From NCBI GenBank assembly GCA_017591395.1, contig WEDG01008619.1:1-64000 (forward strand): a DNA stretch of 64,000 nt, given 5' to 3'. A program made the translations under genes and the position numbers. Below, in pieces: positions 10,740 to 23,500 of this stretch. The stretch comes from Schistocephalus solidus. Lineage: Eukaryota; Platyhelminthes; Cestoda; Diphyllobothriidea; Diphyllobothriidae. Every line of letters begins with the position of its first letter. The first letter of the stretch is position 1. The notes under the pieces were generated by a model. The model saw only the letters and a list, made by a program, of their open reading frames with translations, was not told the origin of the DNA and made no database searches.

Positions 10740-11230
10740 ATGGCATGATCGTCTCAGCGCACTTCATGCCAGACGTACCAATTATCAAGTTGCGTCACCG
10801 AGTCGGCGAGCCGACAGCTGTGTCATACGGGGTGCCAGCAGTCAACTGGCATGTGGACCCGTCGTTGTCACCACGTCGCATATATCGCCATAAGGCACCC
10901 GATGCTGATCTATTGCCCCTCGCGCATAATGTGCTGCCGTCGTGGAGCTGTCCGATCGTTGATAGGATGCCTACGGTGAGTTCATATTACATTATTAGTT
11001 TTCGGAGACGCTCGGGATATAAATGCGGCAGCAGCGAAGCGTAAACGCCTGACGTTTGTCATTGCGATGGCTGAACAAGTTTCCATACAGCAGGCAAAGA
11101 TGGACGCCAGTAGAAGAAGCAGCTTCGCAGTCTGGACCCCTTTGAGACAGACGTTCGAGTGATTCGGCTATGATCAAGTCCGCGCCGGACCTGCAGTTGA
11201 TTCCTCCAACATGATACAAAGTCTCACAGT
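10740..11230. other. GC-richer block with a TATA-like motif, unassigned
   Basis: The block is visibly richer in G and C than its flanks. It holds a 99-codon plus-strand frame (10745-11044) and a 74-codon minus-strand frame (10995-11219), neither recognisable. A GATATAAATGCGGC motif lies at 11016-11029 and could be a promoter of a retroelement terminal repeat, but no matching second repeat, primer-binding site or coding region was found in the window. Confidence 0.25.
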
Positions 11231-11859
11231 GATTGACAAATGAAAGGCCATTTCTTTAAATGAGCGCGAATGCGTCAGATTGAGGCCGAATGTTATAGCG
11301 GACAACGAAAGTAGAATCATCATAAATACTTTATTCCCGGCAGTTATCCTAGTGGCCGAGAATCGAAAATATTTCAGTACTTCCACAGTTTAATCAGTGT
11401 CAGCTGTGAATGTCGGGTAGGTGTCTTTGCATTCGGTATGTTAATACAGGTGATTCAGTATTTCTGTGCAATGAACAGAGTAAATATAATTCTGTTACTA
11501 ATGACAGTTAATTAAAAAGACGAATGAGACATGAAGAAGTGGTTTGAAAAGGTCACTTAATGGAAGTTTTAAAAGTATGTAGGCGTTTAAGGCACAAAAT
11601 AATTGTAAAAAAGGCTTTGAGTGTTTTTACAACCACAATTGGAGATCTTCGGGTAGTTTTTGAAGATTTGCCATTTTTTTGCCTAAGTGTGGATGACAGA
11701 TTGCTGTCACTTCCAAAACTCCCGAGTTTTGCTTTTAGCCGAAAGGCCTAGGACGTTGGAAAAAACTGACTGTGAATTATAAGCCAGCGCATTTATAACT
11801 TTCATCACCTATGGCTTTTTCACTGGACTATTTTAAAGCACCCTGGCTACCTCCCGCAG

Positions 11860-11979
11860 AGAAAGCTGAGATTGAGTTCAACATTGCCCTGGATTTGAGG
11901 GAGCCTTCTGACGACTTACTCACAGATAAGGGCCTAGATATCTTGACTCAATGCTCCAGTACCAGCGATTTCTCACTCG
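11860..11979 (+). other. Weak internal-exon candidate
   Basis: A 120-base stretch, divisible by three, is preceded by a good 3' splice-site-like sequence (CTACCTCCCGCAG, ending at 11859) and followed by a GT donor-like site (CG then GTAGGG at 11980). It is open in the frame of 11811-12095 and reads EKAEIEFNIALDLREPSDD and on, with a protein-like composition. I do not recognise the peptide. No partner exon was found, so chance remains likely. Confidence 0.18.
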
Positions 11980-12179
11980 GTAGGGTCACTTACATAAGCT
12001 GCGAGGCAGGGCAGTTCTGGGGCCATAGACACGTAGATTGCATTAATTACTATAAAAACGTGCTTTATTTCATTGAAGGTTTTCTGTGTGAATAGCCGAC
12101 TGATTTTTAGGCACATTCAGCAACTTTTGTTGCTGCTATCGGTGATGCTAGCAAAAATATGACTTCTCTTATGTTTCAC

Positions 12180-13600
12180 TGCTGTTCATGTGCATCAACC
12201 GAAGCTAGATTTCCTCGGAGACCAGTTGCGCTACGATCCGCACTACGGACGAGCAGGCCTGGCCGATTACGGCTCCCGGAAACAAGTATTTTTTAGTTGT
12301 CTTTGAGCGGAATGAGGGTGAATTTATGTGGTAATCTCGCGACCGGAAACTGGTTTAACCACGCGCAGTTGTTCAGCAGCAATCTTTTACTGCCGCATTG
12401 ACTTGCTGCGTGATTGGGCAGCATGTGCTCGTAGGTAGCTTTAATTGAACCATGCAAATCCTGAGAGCATCGAGGACAATCGATTTTGCCGCCTTCGAAG
12501 CCGACGAAACAAGAGCATTCAGAGTTCGAAAGAACCTCTCAATCGAGGCCTCATGACTTGTCATTAGTGATATAGGCACTGGCAACGATGACTAATATGT
12601 ATCGATGGAATGGAAATATCGGTAAGCTAAGGCTGCCATTGCTTCAGTGGAGCAGGTAAAGCAATATCCAATGACACCGTTTCTGATGGCAAGCAGGACA
12701 GTGCTTTTCCGCTTGCAAGAAAAGGTAATCCTCATGAACTTCGGTCGAATGTACTCGCTCCGAAAACGTAGTCATTGTGCGATGCAATGTCAAAAGTTGA
12801 AAGAAACAGTTCCCAGGTAATTAAACGTCCTCATATTAAACAAATTAGCCAATACATTGGGTAAAACAGGAGGGACATTTCAGGTTGTCAGAAAAAGCTA
12901 GATAACTGTGGCATCGGAGTGGTAGATATGGTAATGAGTTTGTTGTTTTTTACTGTTTCGGCTGTGTTCGGCATCAGCAAGCAACTGTCGGCTGTTGGCA
13001 TTTGTGAGGTCCATTATATGGTTTCCTTTACTATGAAAGGCAGGTGGCGCGAACTTCATTCAGGCTGCTGCGTTCTACAATAAGAAGCAAATTTCATTTC
13101 TTGAAAGAGTGACCCAAATCAAGCTAGACCGCGGGCGAGATTACAGGTTTCCATAGTCACGGAACTTTTCTAGAGGGGATGAGGAGAAAATACTGACTAG
13201 GCACGAGGTCCCCATCTGAACTTTTTAACAGTGCGTCTGGTATATCGTTACTGACTGAGCCATGACCGTGTAGGGAATACCTTATAGGTCATCATCCACT
13301 GGTTCAGTTAGCTGGGAAAGGCAGTTATCGAGGTGTGGTCTTTGCTCAGAGCAAAAATTCGTTGTCTCGCATGTCGGGCAATCCACGACGTGCATCAAGG
13401 GCCATGCGACGTAACGGCAACCTTCTAAAATATATCATACCTAAGTGGAAATCTCGTCGACTTCAAACTGACAGTTATTCGGACACGCACGCGATGAGGA
13501 TCGGGTCATCTTGCCTTGGTGATTGGGCACATCTGCAACTCTGTACGTTTATTCTCGCTTCTGATATATGCTGAACGCACGGTTAGCGGATGCAAAAATT
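12180..13600. other. Unassigned, moderately GC-rich region
   Basis: Open frames at 12373-12585 (-, 70 codons) and 13335-13574 (+, 79 codons) have no recognised motif. The segment 12190-12290 is GC-richer and may be a fragment of an interspersed repeat, but no second copy exists in this window to confirm it. Confidence 0.3.
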
Positions 13601-14728
13601 ATTCTAAAATTTAGCGAAATGCCGTTTAAACCAGCTCGATGCAATCTCTGTCTTAACTTGAGAGGCCGCCATAACCGAAAATCGGGCTGCGAATTCATTG
13701 TCCTAGGTTAGAGTATATTGCATATCTCGCTAATTTACCTGGTCAGTAAGACGTGATTATTTTCGTTTCCGTAGACTGTATAAATAACGAATGGATTCTG
13801 TCAGCCCACACGGCCACATGATGAAAGATTTCTACTTGTATGAATTTAATATTTTTGCAGACAGCAATAAAAGCAAATGCTCACTACATCTTTAAGGGTT
13901 TTCGAAAATATAAGAATTGAAGCCGGGATTTAGAAAGGAGGTGGAGAAAGTCTTATTCCATGGAATACTTTAGCCAGCAGGGACCATCGAAAAATATAGA
14001 CCTTCACGAAGCACTTGATCATCTGGTACATCCTATTTGATCTCATATCGTTAGCATTTGGTCTAAATACTTGAAGTTGTCTTCCTGAGGACAGGGTTAG
14101 TTCATTTAAGAGTACTTACCGCATGTATGCACTTAAAACAGAATTATATACTCAAAATGAAACTAAAAAGGAGGAAATAAACCTTCAGTGTGCAAGTATA
14201 CGCAAATTGAAGGCTATAACTTATCAGAGAAGGAAATAAGTAAGCTTTGGGCAGTGCCACAGTAAAAGCCATTTTAGTCTTTTTCGGGAGGCCAATATAA
14301 GGATCTGGATCCGCTTCGATCAATTTAACCGGAATAACTGAGCAATCATCGAAAGATACCAATAAAAATGGCTGTATAATGACACATGCTGAAAACAGTT
14401 TACTGTTGTTAGAAGCTGAAGTTAGACACACATGCTAAGCCGACATATTCAGGCTGAATGAGACAGTTCCAAGGTACTTGGCTCAGTTATTAAACCGCCA
14501 GCTTTGAGTATGTGGCTATTTTTACACAAGAATTCCAACGACTAGTTATAAAACTGCTCGGTTTCCCTAAATATAACATACTTAGTCATTCAGGGGGCGA
14601 AGGAGTTTGGAGTCGATATTTGAAGTACGTGTCAAGGCAAACCTGGCAAGGATTTTGCCATAAAACTATGCGATTATCTTAGCGGAGATGACAGAACACA
14701 ACGAGGAGCAAAAGGTGGATGTGCTGAA

Positions 14729-15022
14729 GTGTTGTTATGTTGTAAAGCACACAATATTGCTAGTAGAGTTAAAAATTCGCTACATTTCTCGCATTTTTGT
14801 GCAGTGGCACGAATTTGGGTATGCGTACGTTTAATCGATTCGCATCAATGTGCACTACCTGACAGCCGCTTGGCGCAGTATGAATACAATGCGGTTATCC
14901 CGCTGAAGCCGAAAGATTTCAGCTCAGATATGCATATTAGCGTTCAACCAGATCTCAGCAAATGCATGTTCTCGAATTTAAACCAGTTTGATTTCCAAGG
15001 AAATAAAAAAATAGAATATTAG
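14729..15022 (+). other. Unrecognised 97-codon open frame
   Basis: The C-terminal half is protein-like (for example LKPKDFSSDMHISVQPDL) but matches no family I know. It starts and stops inside AT-rich DNA and has no neighbour suggesting a gene. An exon or chance frame are equally possible. Confidence 0.12.
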
Positions 15023-15949
15023 AAAGAGAGTAGATTGTGGAAAACGTATGCGGTGCGCTGGGAGACGCACTGATCAGTCGACCTCCTCACATTTGCTTCA
15101 AACAATGTTACAAATTCGGTGCTATGCTTGTCTTAGCCTTAAGTTATTATTCGTGCTTACATAAGAGTAAATAAACATTAATGAATATTAAGGTGGTAGG
15201 TTATACTTGTTCAGCCTCCGAGGCTGTCGGTACTCAACCCGAATATCCCTGTCAATGTTTAAAAACATGTAAAACGATGGTGTTGATAATTCTAGTTCAA
15301 GCTAGCGCATTGATTTCTGAGTAGTTGAAAAACAATTAAATTACGAAATTTAATGCGAGGGTGAAACAAAGTACTCACAACTGCGTTATGCAACTGTAAA
15401 AAGTTTACTAAACAACTACAGCAATTACAGCAATTACCTGGATTGTGAGAATGTCAAGATATTCCCGGCCTATATTTTGCTGACTGTCTGTTGAAGAGTT
15501 ATGATGGCTACACAGTGCTTCCGCAGCGTTGGTCAGTCTGGGATTAAATTAACATTTAGCAGGGAGCTGAAAATGTTTGCACCAGGGACTGTAAACTACG
15601 TCTACGTAAAATACAAATCCTACTACTTAAATACTGCAGTAGCACAATACATAGCGGGAAACTGGAGTGCCAGCGGTGAGCAAAAATGTTTGCTGCTTTG
15701 CAATGCAGCAGTATAAAATAGAAGGTAGTGCACTTGTCTGATTTTGCATAGATATAATTTATCCGGAGTATGATAAGCCAAGCCCAATTTTTATGCCGAT
15801 AATTGCCGGTTTGCCTCTTAAGAATATTAAGAGAGCATTCCATTGAATCCGGTATAATCCTCTTTCAACATCGAAGACCTCCCGAATCAACCACACGACC
15901 TTCAGCAAATTTTAGCAAATACATTAAAACGCCTTAAGTTTACGTTAGT

Positions 15950-17047
15950 TAACAGCTCTCATAAGTACGCGAGCACTGGCCAGAAATGCCTAGGCTTGCT
16001 AACGAAATCACACATGGACAACTCAGACAAAAAATATAGCAGAAGAACGAGACCAGATAAGGGAACTGATTTCGTTTTAATGGACAGTACAAACTGGCTT
16101 GCCCCTTTCTGGATTTGCTTCTGAGTTGTTCTGACAGTAGTATTTGGCGTAGCATCAGTGTAAGAAGACTTGGTGCGAGCAATATACCGAGTTTGAGAGT
16201 TTCGTACTGCTAAAAATTAAGCATAAGTTGGTACGCTGTTTAGCACAAAAAGCGGAAAGGATCTGAACTTTTGATAACGTTTAAAGTGAGCTTAACTTTT
16301 TTGAAAACAGTTTTGTGACAAAATGGATATCCATGTCGATTTAGTTTTAAGAATACGGTCGAGAGACCATCAATACCCCTGGTGCTAGCAGCAGGCCAGA
16401 AGCAAATTTTCATCATGTTCCCATTTCTAGGGGATGTACCAAATGAACCTTTAATAAGGCACCTGAGTCAAGCTATATCGACTAACTTTCCGGCAGCTGA
16501 TGCCTCTGTACCTTTCTTGAATATGCCCATCCTATACGAAGAGGGCAAGGACAAACTGCCTGCTCAGACCACCTCTATGTACATTTTTGTCCTTTACCTG
16601 CTCCTGTAGTGCAAAATGTATTTGTCACACAAGCTGGCGTTTGTCTCAAAGTATAAGAAAACACCCTCTAGTATGGTATATAAAGGGTTAAATACAGAAC
16701 GTAAACCGCTGTATTCTCGCGCATACGGCTGACACAGATTACCGCGTAGATACCAGACAGAACTTTCTGGTGATTTACAAGGTCCCCTCAAATTATCAAA
16801 AATCCCAACGAGAGCATCTGTTGTCTATGGAAAAGGCAGCTGCAATCAAGTTAAAAAACCGGTCCCGTGCGCGCATACAGAAGCCACAGTTACTAAGACC
16901 GAACGCCAAAAATTCAGTCGTTTTCATACAAATACATTTCCCGGTGGCCACGATTAACCGTGACACTGATCAGAAGACACTGACCACAATTTTTGTCCTC
17001 CACTTCTCATCCTACTTTAGCGCCAGCACGATCTTTTCTAGGTGACT
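15950..17047 (+). mobile_element. Penelope-like element, RT C-terminus plus decayed GIY-YIG
   Basis: The trace begins in the reverse transcriptase thumb region, with PFLDLLLS, SSIWRSI and the segment FESFVLLKIKHKLVRCLAQ (16183-16245). It continues with a linker (IFIMFPFLGDVPNEPLIRHL), a segment ending KDKLPAQTTSMYIF, and the end IYKVPSN then REHLLSMEKAAAIKLK. The order and motifs match the copies at 49170-50343 and 57010-57880. The GIY-YIG core is lost: the place of GYIG reads KCIC, and a one-base shift near 16595 breaks the frame. Palm motifs of the RT are absent or unreadable upstream. It cannot encode active enzyme. Confidence 0.85.
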
Positions 17048-17500
17048 GCATATTATCCTAAGTAAAATAGCAATATAAATGCAAAGGCCTCGGGAGGATT
17101 TATTGACAACCAAAGGTATGGCCGACAAATTTTCTTTTGAATTTTTCTATGAGAATTTTCATAACTCTAACAACAAACGCGTGAGGGATATGCAATGTGT
17201 TTGAGGTAAATGAAATGCTATACAGCAAGTAGTATTGTAATAGTAAGAATGTGTTCCAACTGGGACACAACTAAAATGATCAGGTGGTATTATAGTGGGC
17301 ACTGCTATACTGGTCCCACATATTTTCCTTAATCAAATAGCAATATAAATCTGAAGGCCTCCGGAGAATTGATTGAAAACAAACGTGTGACCGAAACATT
17401 TTCCTTTAAATTTAAACTTTTCTCGTTAAACTTTTGGACGAACGTAAAAAAGGTTTACACCGAGTAGTATGGTCAAAGAAAAATATGTAAAAACCGGATT
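17048..17500. repeat. Direct repeat, spacing about 270 bases
   Basis: 17048-17155 resembles 17318-17430; both contain AATAGCAATATAAAT followed by an AAGGCCTC motif. Similarity continues weakly for another 80 bases (17225-17260 with 17450-17495). It directly follows the Penelope fragment and could be its tandem 3' tail. This is inferred from position only. Confidence 0.55.
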
Positions 17501-20500
17501 GCCTTTTTGCCAGAAGAGGAATAGTCTACTCTACGGGGTCTTTCATACATCGACAATAAATTGGCGGAAATTTGTCAAGTTATTCAGCCGGCACCAATAC
17601 CTTGAAAACTGATACTAAGAGCCACCTTGAGGACTTTTACTAGGTCATCTTGAATATTGCTGATCTGTTTTTTTAGTAAAATATGCAACAAAACAATGGC
17701 ATGGAGATCGGTTTAAAGTTATGCAAGAATCAAAGCCGCGATTGAGGTACTGCAAACTGTTTTAATCGCCACAAAGCGTAAAATTTGCTATTTTTTGGTT
17801 TATTTTTATTAAATGTTGGGAAATCAGTACTTTGAATTTACAATCGACTCTCCAACTCAATGCAAAACATTTGGTGACCGTTAACTACTGTTGCAGACCG
17901 AATAAATGAGTGGTCTATGCAACTATGTTTCGAGGTCTTATGTAATAAAAACAAGTTTGTTTAAATTTTATTTTTCATTTCAATTGATTTCGTAATTTAG
18001 GCGCAGTGGTTGTCACATGGGCTTTTTATTCCCACATCTTAGTTATGAGTACCTTAAGCTAATTTTTGACTGCGTGTGTTCACTGCCGCGGAATAAACTG
18101 CCTGGTTTAATGAAAAAGAACTTTATAACGTTTTCCGAGAAATCATGGGGCCCTCTGTATTTATCGACTCACTTTAACCCTTAACCATACTATCAAAAAA
18201 CTTAATAATTTTGATTTACCATTCAGTCTTTATGTAAATGTCCGTTAAAGTTTTGTGCAGCTGAGAACAAACGTTCCCTGCATAGAAAGGTAAACCAATG
18301 TTTCGCTCAGACATTCAGGTAATAAACCCTATAAATGTCCGTTATTTGCGCAGTTTTCTTAAGTAGATTCGTCCTGCTGCCTTTAATAAGAGGGTTGTGC
18401 TAAGCGTTAATCCACTGACCCTGCGTATAACGTTCTAGTTGCAGCGCTAATGCATTCGGTATACGCGCACGTTAGTCAGGTTAATTCTGCATGAAAGCAG
18501 TCGTTGGTTTTTTCAAGGGTTGCGGCATCATCCATAGATTAGGTCTTTCGGAATGGAATTAATATTGAATCAGCAGCCTCAGCAACGTAGTTGGCCAACA
18601 GGAGATTGTCCTTTACATTGCAGTGCATAACCAAAATCACGTGCAAGGAGATATCCAAGATAAAGTATTCTGTTGAAAAAAGTGAAAAATGAAGTAATTA
18701 TAAATTATTAAAAAATTTAACAGAAGTCGATGACAGCAGAAAATGCATATTGGACCTATATGGAAAACATACAAATCTCCATTTATCAGATACCTGCAAA
18801 GAAATATTTATTGTTAAAATCAATTGTTGTTAAACTGTTGACGAAAACAACGAACGCTTTTTAAGGATAAAACTATTTTCGATGATACTGGTAGGTCTCC
18901 ATGAAAAATAGGGAAAGCTGAAAACTTGATTAACTTCAAAGATAATTAGCTATAGAAGAAGTGAACGCACTTACTATTAACCATTTTCACATTGCATGAA
19001 AACTTGTGGTAGATAATTCCATTTTGTTTCGTATTCGGTTTTGATTGTTTCCTTTTTCATTCCCAGAAATTCATTTAACATAGAATTTATAACAACCTTT
19101 GAAAATAGCTAAACGAATTCCTGTTTAAGGATGTGAGGTTAAACTAAATAAGTGGTGAATCAAAGTATAAGAATTTATCTCGTTATCTATATAACTGACG
19201 GAGTAAACGCTACTTGAGTAAACTTTTAAAGTTGTTTGCGAAAGTTCCAGGACAATCGAAATTATGTTCGACATTAACAGCTAAGGACGTTCTTTGAGGT
19301 AAGGGCAATGCATCTGCATGTGTCACGAAAGTAAACGTTTGAGAATGCGCGCATCCTGACGAAAATATTGGCCAAATGGGAAGAGACGGAAAAAGAAATT
19401 GTGAAAATCTTCACTGATGCTGCTTTTTGTTGCATCTGGTGGACAGAAATAATCACTTGGAAAGACTAAAAGCAACATGGTAATATTGAGAAGTGTACCA
19501 TCTGGAAAAAAACTTTTTGTCTTAGAAACACGCTTACGATGAAATATTTTAAGATCCATTATAATATTCCAAAATTACTCCGGCTGCTAAGAATTCCAAC
19601 TGAACGGACAGCTGTTGCATATACTGTTTCATCTCTGTTAGACAGTATAAATCCAATTTTAAATCGGACCAATAAAAATCCAAACAAATGAAGGTATTGA
19701 AACACGTTCTAGCTCATCACTGGAATATTTTATCATCCTTGGTTGCATAAGCGTGATGGGTAGGCACTTAAGGCTTGTCAAATAACGCAACGTAGCTGAA
19801 GTCACTTAGACGAAGTGAATTTTGGATTGCAGTTTAAAAAATGGGAAGTTTGGATTACGATGGTTTTTGTTAACCTTTCAGCTTTCACAAGGTTACGTTT
19901 TTTACTTTGCAAATTGGGAGGGATTGCAAATTTAAATGTTAGCAAAATAAGTGCTATAAGCATAAATCGTAAAAATTAAAAATGCCGACAAATCTATGCC
20001 AGACAAATATTAACATTTTTTCAAACATTAATTTAACCCACCAAACCACCTGAAAAACAAAACAGTTACAAATCCATTTACAAAGTAAAATGTGTTCATA
20101 ATTGCCTAGGTTGTATTTGTTCTCTTAAGAGCTGAGTAGATGTAGTTAAAATTCAGTAAGCACCAGGATCCGAAATTTCAAAAACGAGGAGAAAATTGAA
20201 TAATGCATAAATTCATTTAAATAAGCTCTTTTTTACCCTTTTACTCTGATATGCCACTGAATCAATTAAAAAATTTAATTTCGAAGTTTTATTGCTAGGG
20301 TTTTATCTTCAAAAGCAAGAAAAAATTCACTTGCTAGAAAATGAACAAATATCTGTTGAATGGTTTTCATCTTTTGCGTTAGTAAATTGTATTTCGACTG
20401 CATTCAAAACATTTTCCCTAGGGAAGTACTGAAAAGGCAGGAAAGCACACAGGGTGGTGTTTTACAAACCAAAAATCCCTTGGGACAAAAATTGAAAGTA

Positions 20501-23500
20501 CTTTTTAGCTTTAAAACCATAAAACCAACCTAAGTCTCTTAATTCTTTAAAGCAAAGTAGCAACGGCTTTATATTAGTTCAGCTCGCGTGCTTCCGCTCA
20601 TCATAGCGTTCGCGTTTAGAATTCACCGGAATAATTGAAAAATGCCCAAGAATCTGCCAACAGAAATTGTCAGATATTATAGATTATTATAAGCACGATT
20701 ATTAAATTTTTTATTCAGGTTATATTTTTTGTCTTAATATAAAACCGTAAAATTGATATAAGTGTAATTTTGTCGGATAAAACAGATGGCAAAGCCCAGA
20801 AAACCGGATTTTTATTTGAACTATGCTTTTATATAAAAGGATTACGGAAGTGGGTTGCCAAATTCCTTACCCATTGTTGCCACTTGCATTCGATTGCTTT
20901 CTTAAAGGTTTACTTGATTTAAGCATTAACAATGTAGAAAACCTGACCTTTCTCTAAGATAATAAAAAAAAAAGCGCATATATATATACATATACGTATA
21001 TAACAAGAGTATTTTTATCCTACTTGTCGTAATATCTTTTAAAATGTTGTCCACCTAATGAGATGAATTTTATGAAAAAGCTTTGCTTTTGAGGTGAATG
21101 TTCGCCAATTACGTTGTTAATAGGGCGAAAAGAAAACCATGGCGTAAATAAAACTTCAATAAAAGCATAAAACTGATAAAAATTAAGATGTTTAAAACTT
21201 AGTTTCAAAATTAGTTTCCTTTTCTATAATAAACATAAGTGCGCTTTAATACTCTATTCGGAACATGTTTTCGTGTTTTCCAACTGTTGAATATCAATAG
21301 ACAAGTAAGCAAGTAACAATCAAAAGAGAACAGCATAAATATCTGACAGAACGCCTACTGTGACAGTTTTATAGAGTAATCTGATATATTTCATAGGTTT
21401 TATTGACCATTTAGTTTTAGTTAGCTTCTCAGGACAAAAGTATACACACATTCACCCAAAAACAAAAATTAATTCTCAAAATAAGTAAATAACCGTTAAG
21501 AACCTGCCTTTGAGAAATGGTAATTCTTATTTTAGGATCCATAGAAATGGGTAAAAAATGTTTGTTTACTCCGGATTGCCCCTTTAGCAATTATTGATCC
21601 TTTATTTCGCGCAAACTAGTTGAAAGAAAACAAGAGCTGCGACCTTGGGAAGGCTTATAAAGTTAAGCGAAAGAAACTTTTAAAATAAGATAAAATAATG
21701 CCTTGGATAAAATAATACCCTGGAAATTAACCTAAATTGTAAGTTAAACATTTCGTTTTTAGGCGTTATAAATTTGCAATAGATTTCTGGAACGTACTGT
21801 GACACTTAAGGTTCTTCATAGAGTTCAAGTTTCTGATATATATGTCAATGGTGCTACCAGATGGAGCTGCTAAAATTGATCCGTTGAAATAACGAGGTAA
21901 GTTCTCAAAATTAGAAACTAATTCACTAAATATGAAATAATGCAACTACTTAGCATTGCTTAAAAGTGTCCAGAAACGCAACTGTGTCCAATGCATCTAT
22001 AAGAGAGCAAATACCATGAGTAGCCAGTACGCAGAGGCCCTTTTACATAGCAATTCTGCCTATTAACCCCCATTATCCACCTGAAGTATCATGAATAGCT
22101 ACATAATGCGTTTTGAAATGTTTTTCCTAACTGAGTATGGTAGAACCATAGCCGCTATTGCATTTGCGTTTATATTACAGGAGTTACAAACTGTGAACTC
22201 TGTAGGCTAGGTGAATCTTACATTCCTCTAATGAGCTAAGGATAGGCCATATAGGATGCACACAACTTTGCAATTGAGATAGAACATGCTTAATACTTCG
22301 TGAGAAGCATTCATTGAAGAACACATAGGAGGCTATTTGAATAAACACGTAGCCGCCTTGAATTTCTTATAAGTTCAAAGGTTTGTAAACAGAGCCTTAA
22401 ACATTCTATTTTTATAAAATTAAGACAAGACTAATGTGCTACCAAATGAATACAAGGAGGGATATTTTATGCATATTTTCTGTCCAAATACAAAAGCCTA
22501 GTGTACAATGCAAATTAATGCTTTCAACCGAGAACCGATGATCAAAAAGAACATTTTGCTGCCTTTTCAGCAAACTGTGCTGATTTCTCCAACGTTCTTA
22601 ACGCACTTTTTTAAAAATCTGGTGCAAAAACGGTCTTAACTATTAGCTTAACTCTATGAATCTTTTGCTAGCATTGACTGCAATATTTCCTAACTTCAAC
22701 TACAGGTGCGCTACAAAGGCTGGTAAATACTAAAAGCCCCTTAAGAATGAGCATAAGTGTATAGCCTACGTAGTTGCTTTAAAAGAGCCCTTCTGCTTTT
22801 CAACCGAATAGAAATTAACGGCAAACTATTGACATTCGTCATGTATTGTGAGGCAATAAATTTACATGTTAATCAACCGTAGTATTTAATTCCTCCAAAA
22901 CTGGTGATTTATATTAATTGGCGGGTTTTCAACGAGTTCCTTGGTAAAAATTCTAAATATTGCTACTTTCGGTTACTTCGTAAGCATATGTCAAGATAAA
23001 GTAAATAAAGAGCCAAAGAAGGCATCTCTCTTCGCTATTTTGAATAGTATTTTCTGTTTATTTGAAACACATTTTACTCGGAAGCTTAGGAAAATCTTTG
23101 TATTGCGCTAGTTTTAATTAAAATAAGTAAAAAGATGTCTTCATAATATTTTATCTGGAAAAGGTTTGACGTGTCCCCTTTGTATGTGCAAGAGCTCAAT
23201 TATTGTAGACTTTGATATTTATTTATTTAAATATTTGTATGCAACGCTATGTCCCTATTTTTATTAAAATATCTGTTATTCTTTAACCGACAAAATATGT
23301 AAGTGTGATGCATATTTGATTTAAGACAAATGAACTGGTCCATCGGTGCTCAAAAAAATATATTATGATAGTGTGGTGCTCACCGACCCCAGTATCAGCA
23401 AAAAACGTATAAATGAATTAAACGTTATAACGGTTAAGTCATTTTTTAGCAGTTGCCTTTCACAATTTAGGACAAAAAAAACAAAAGAATAATCATTTAT

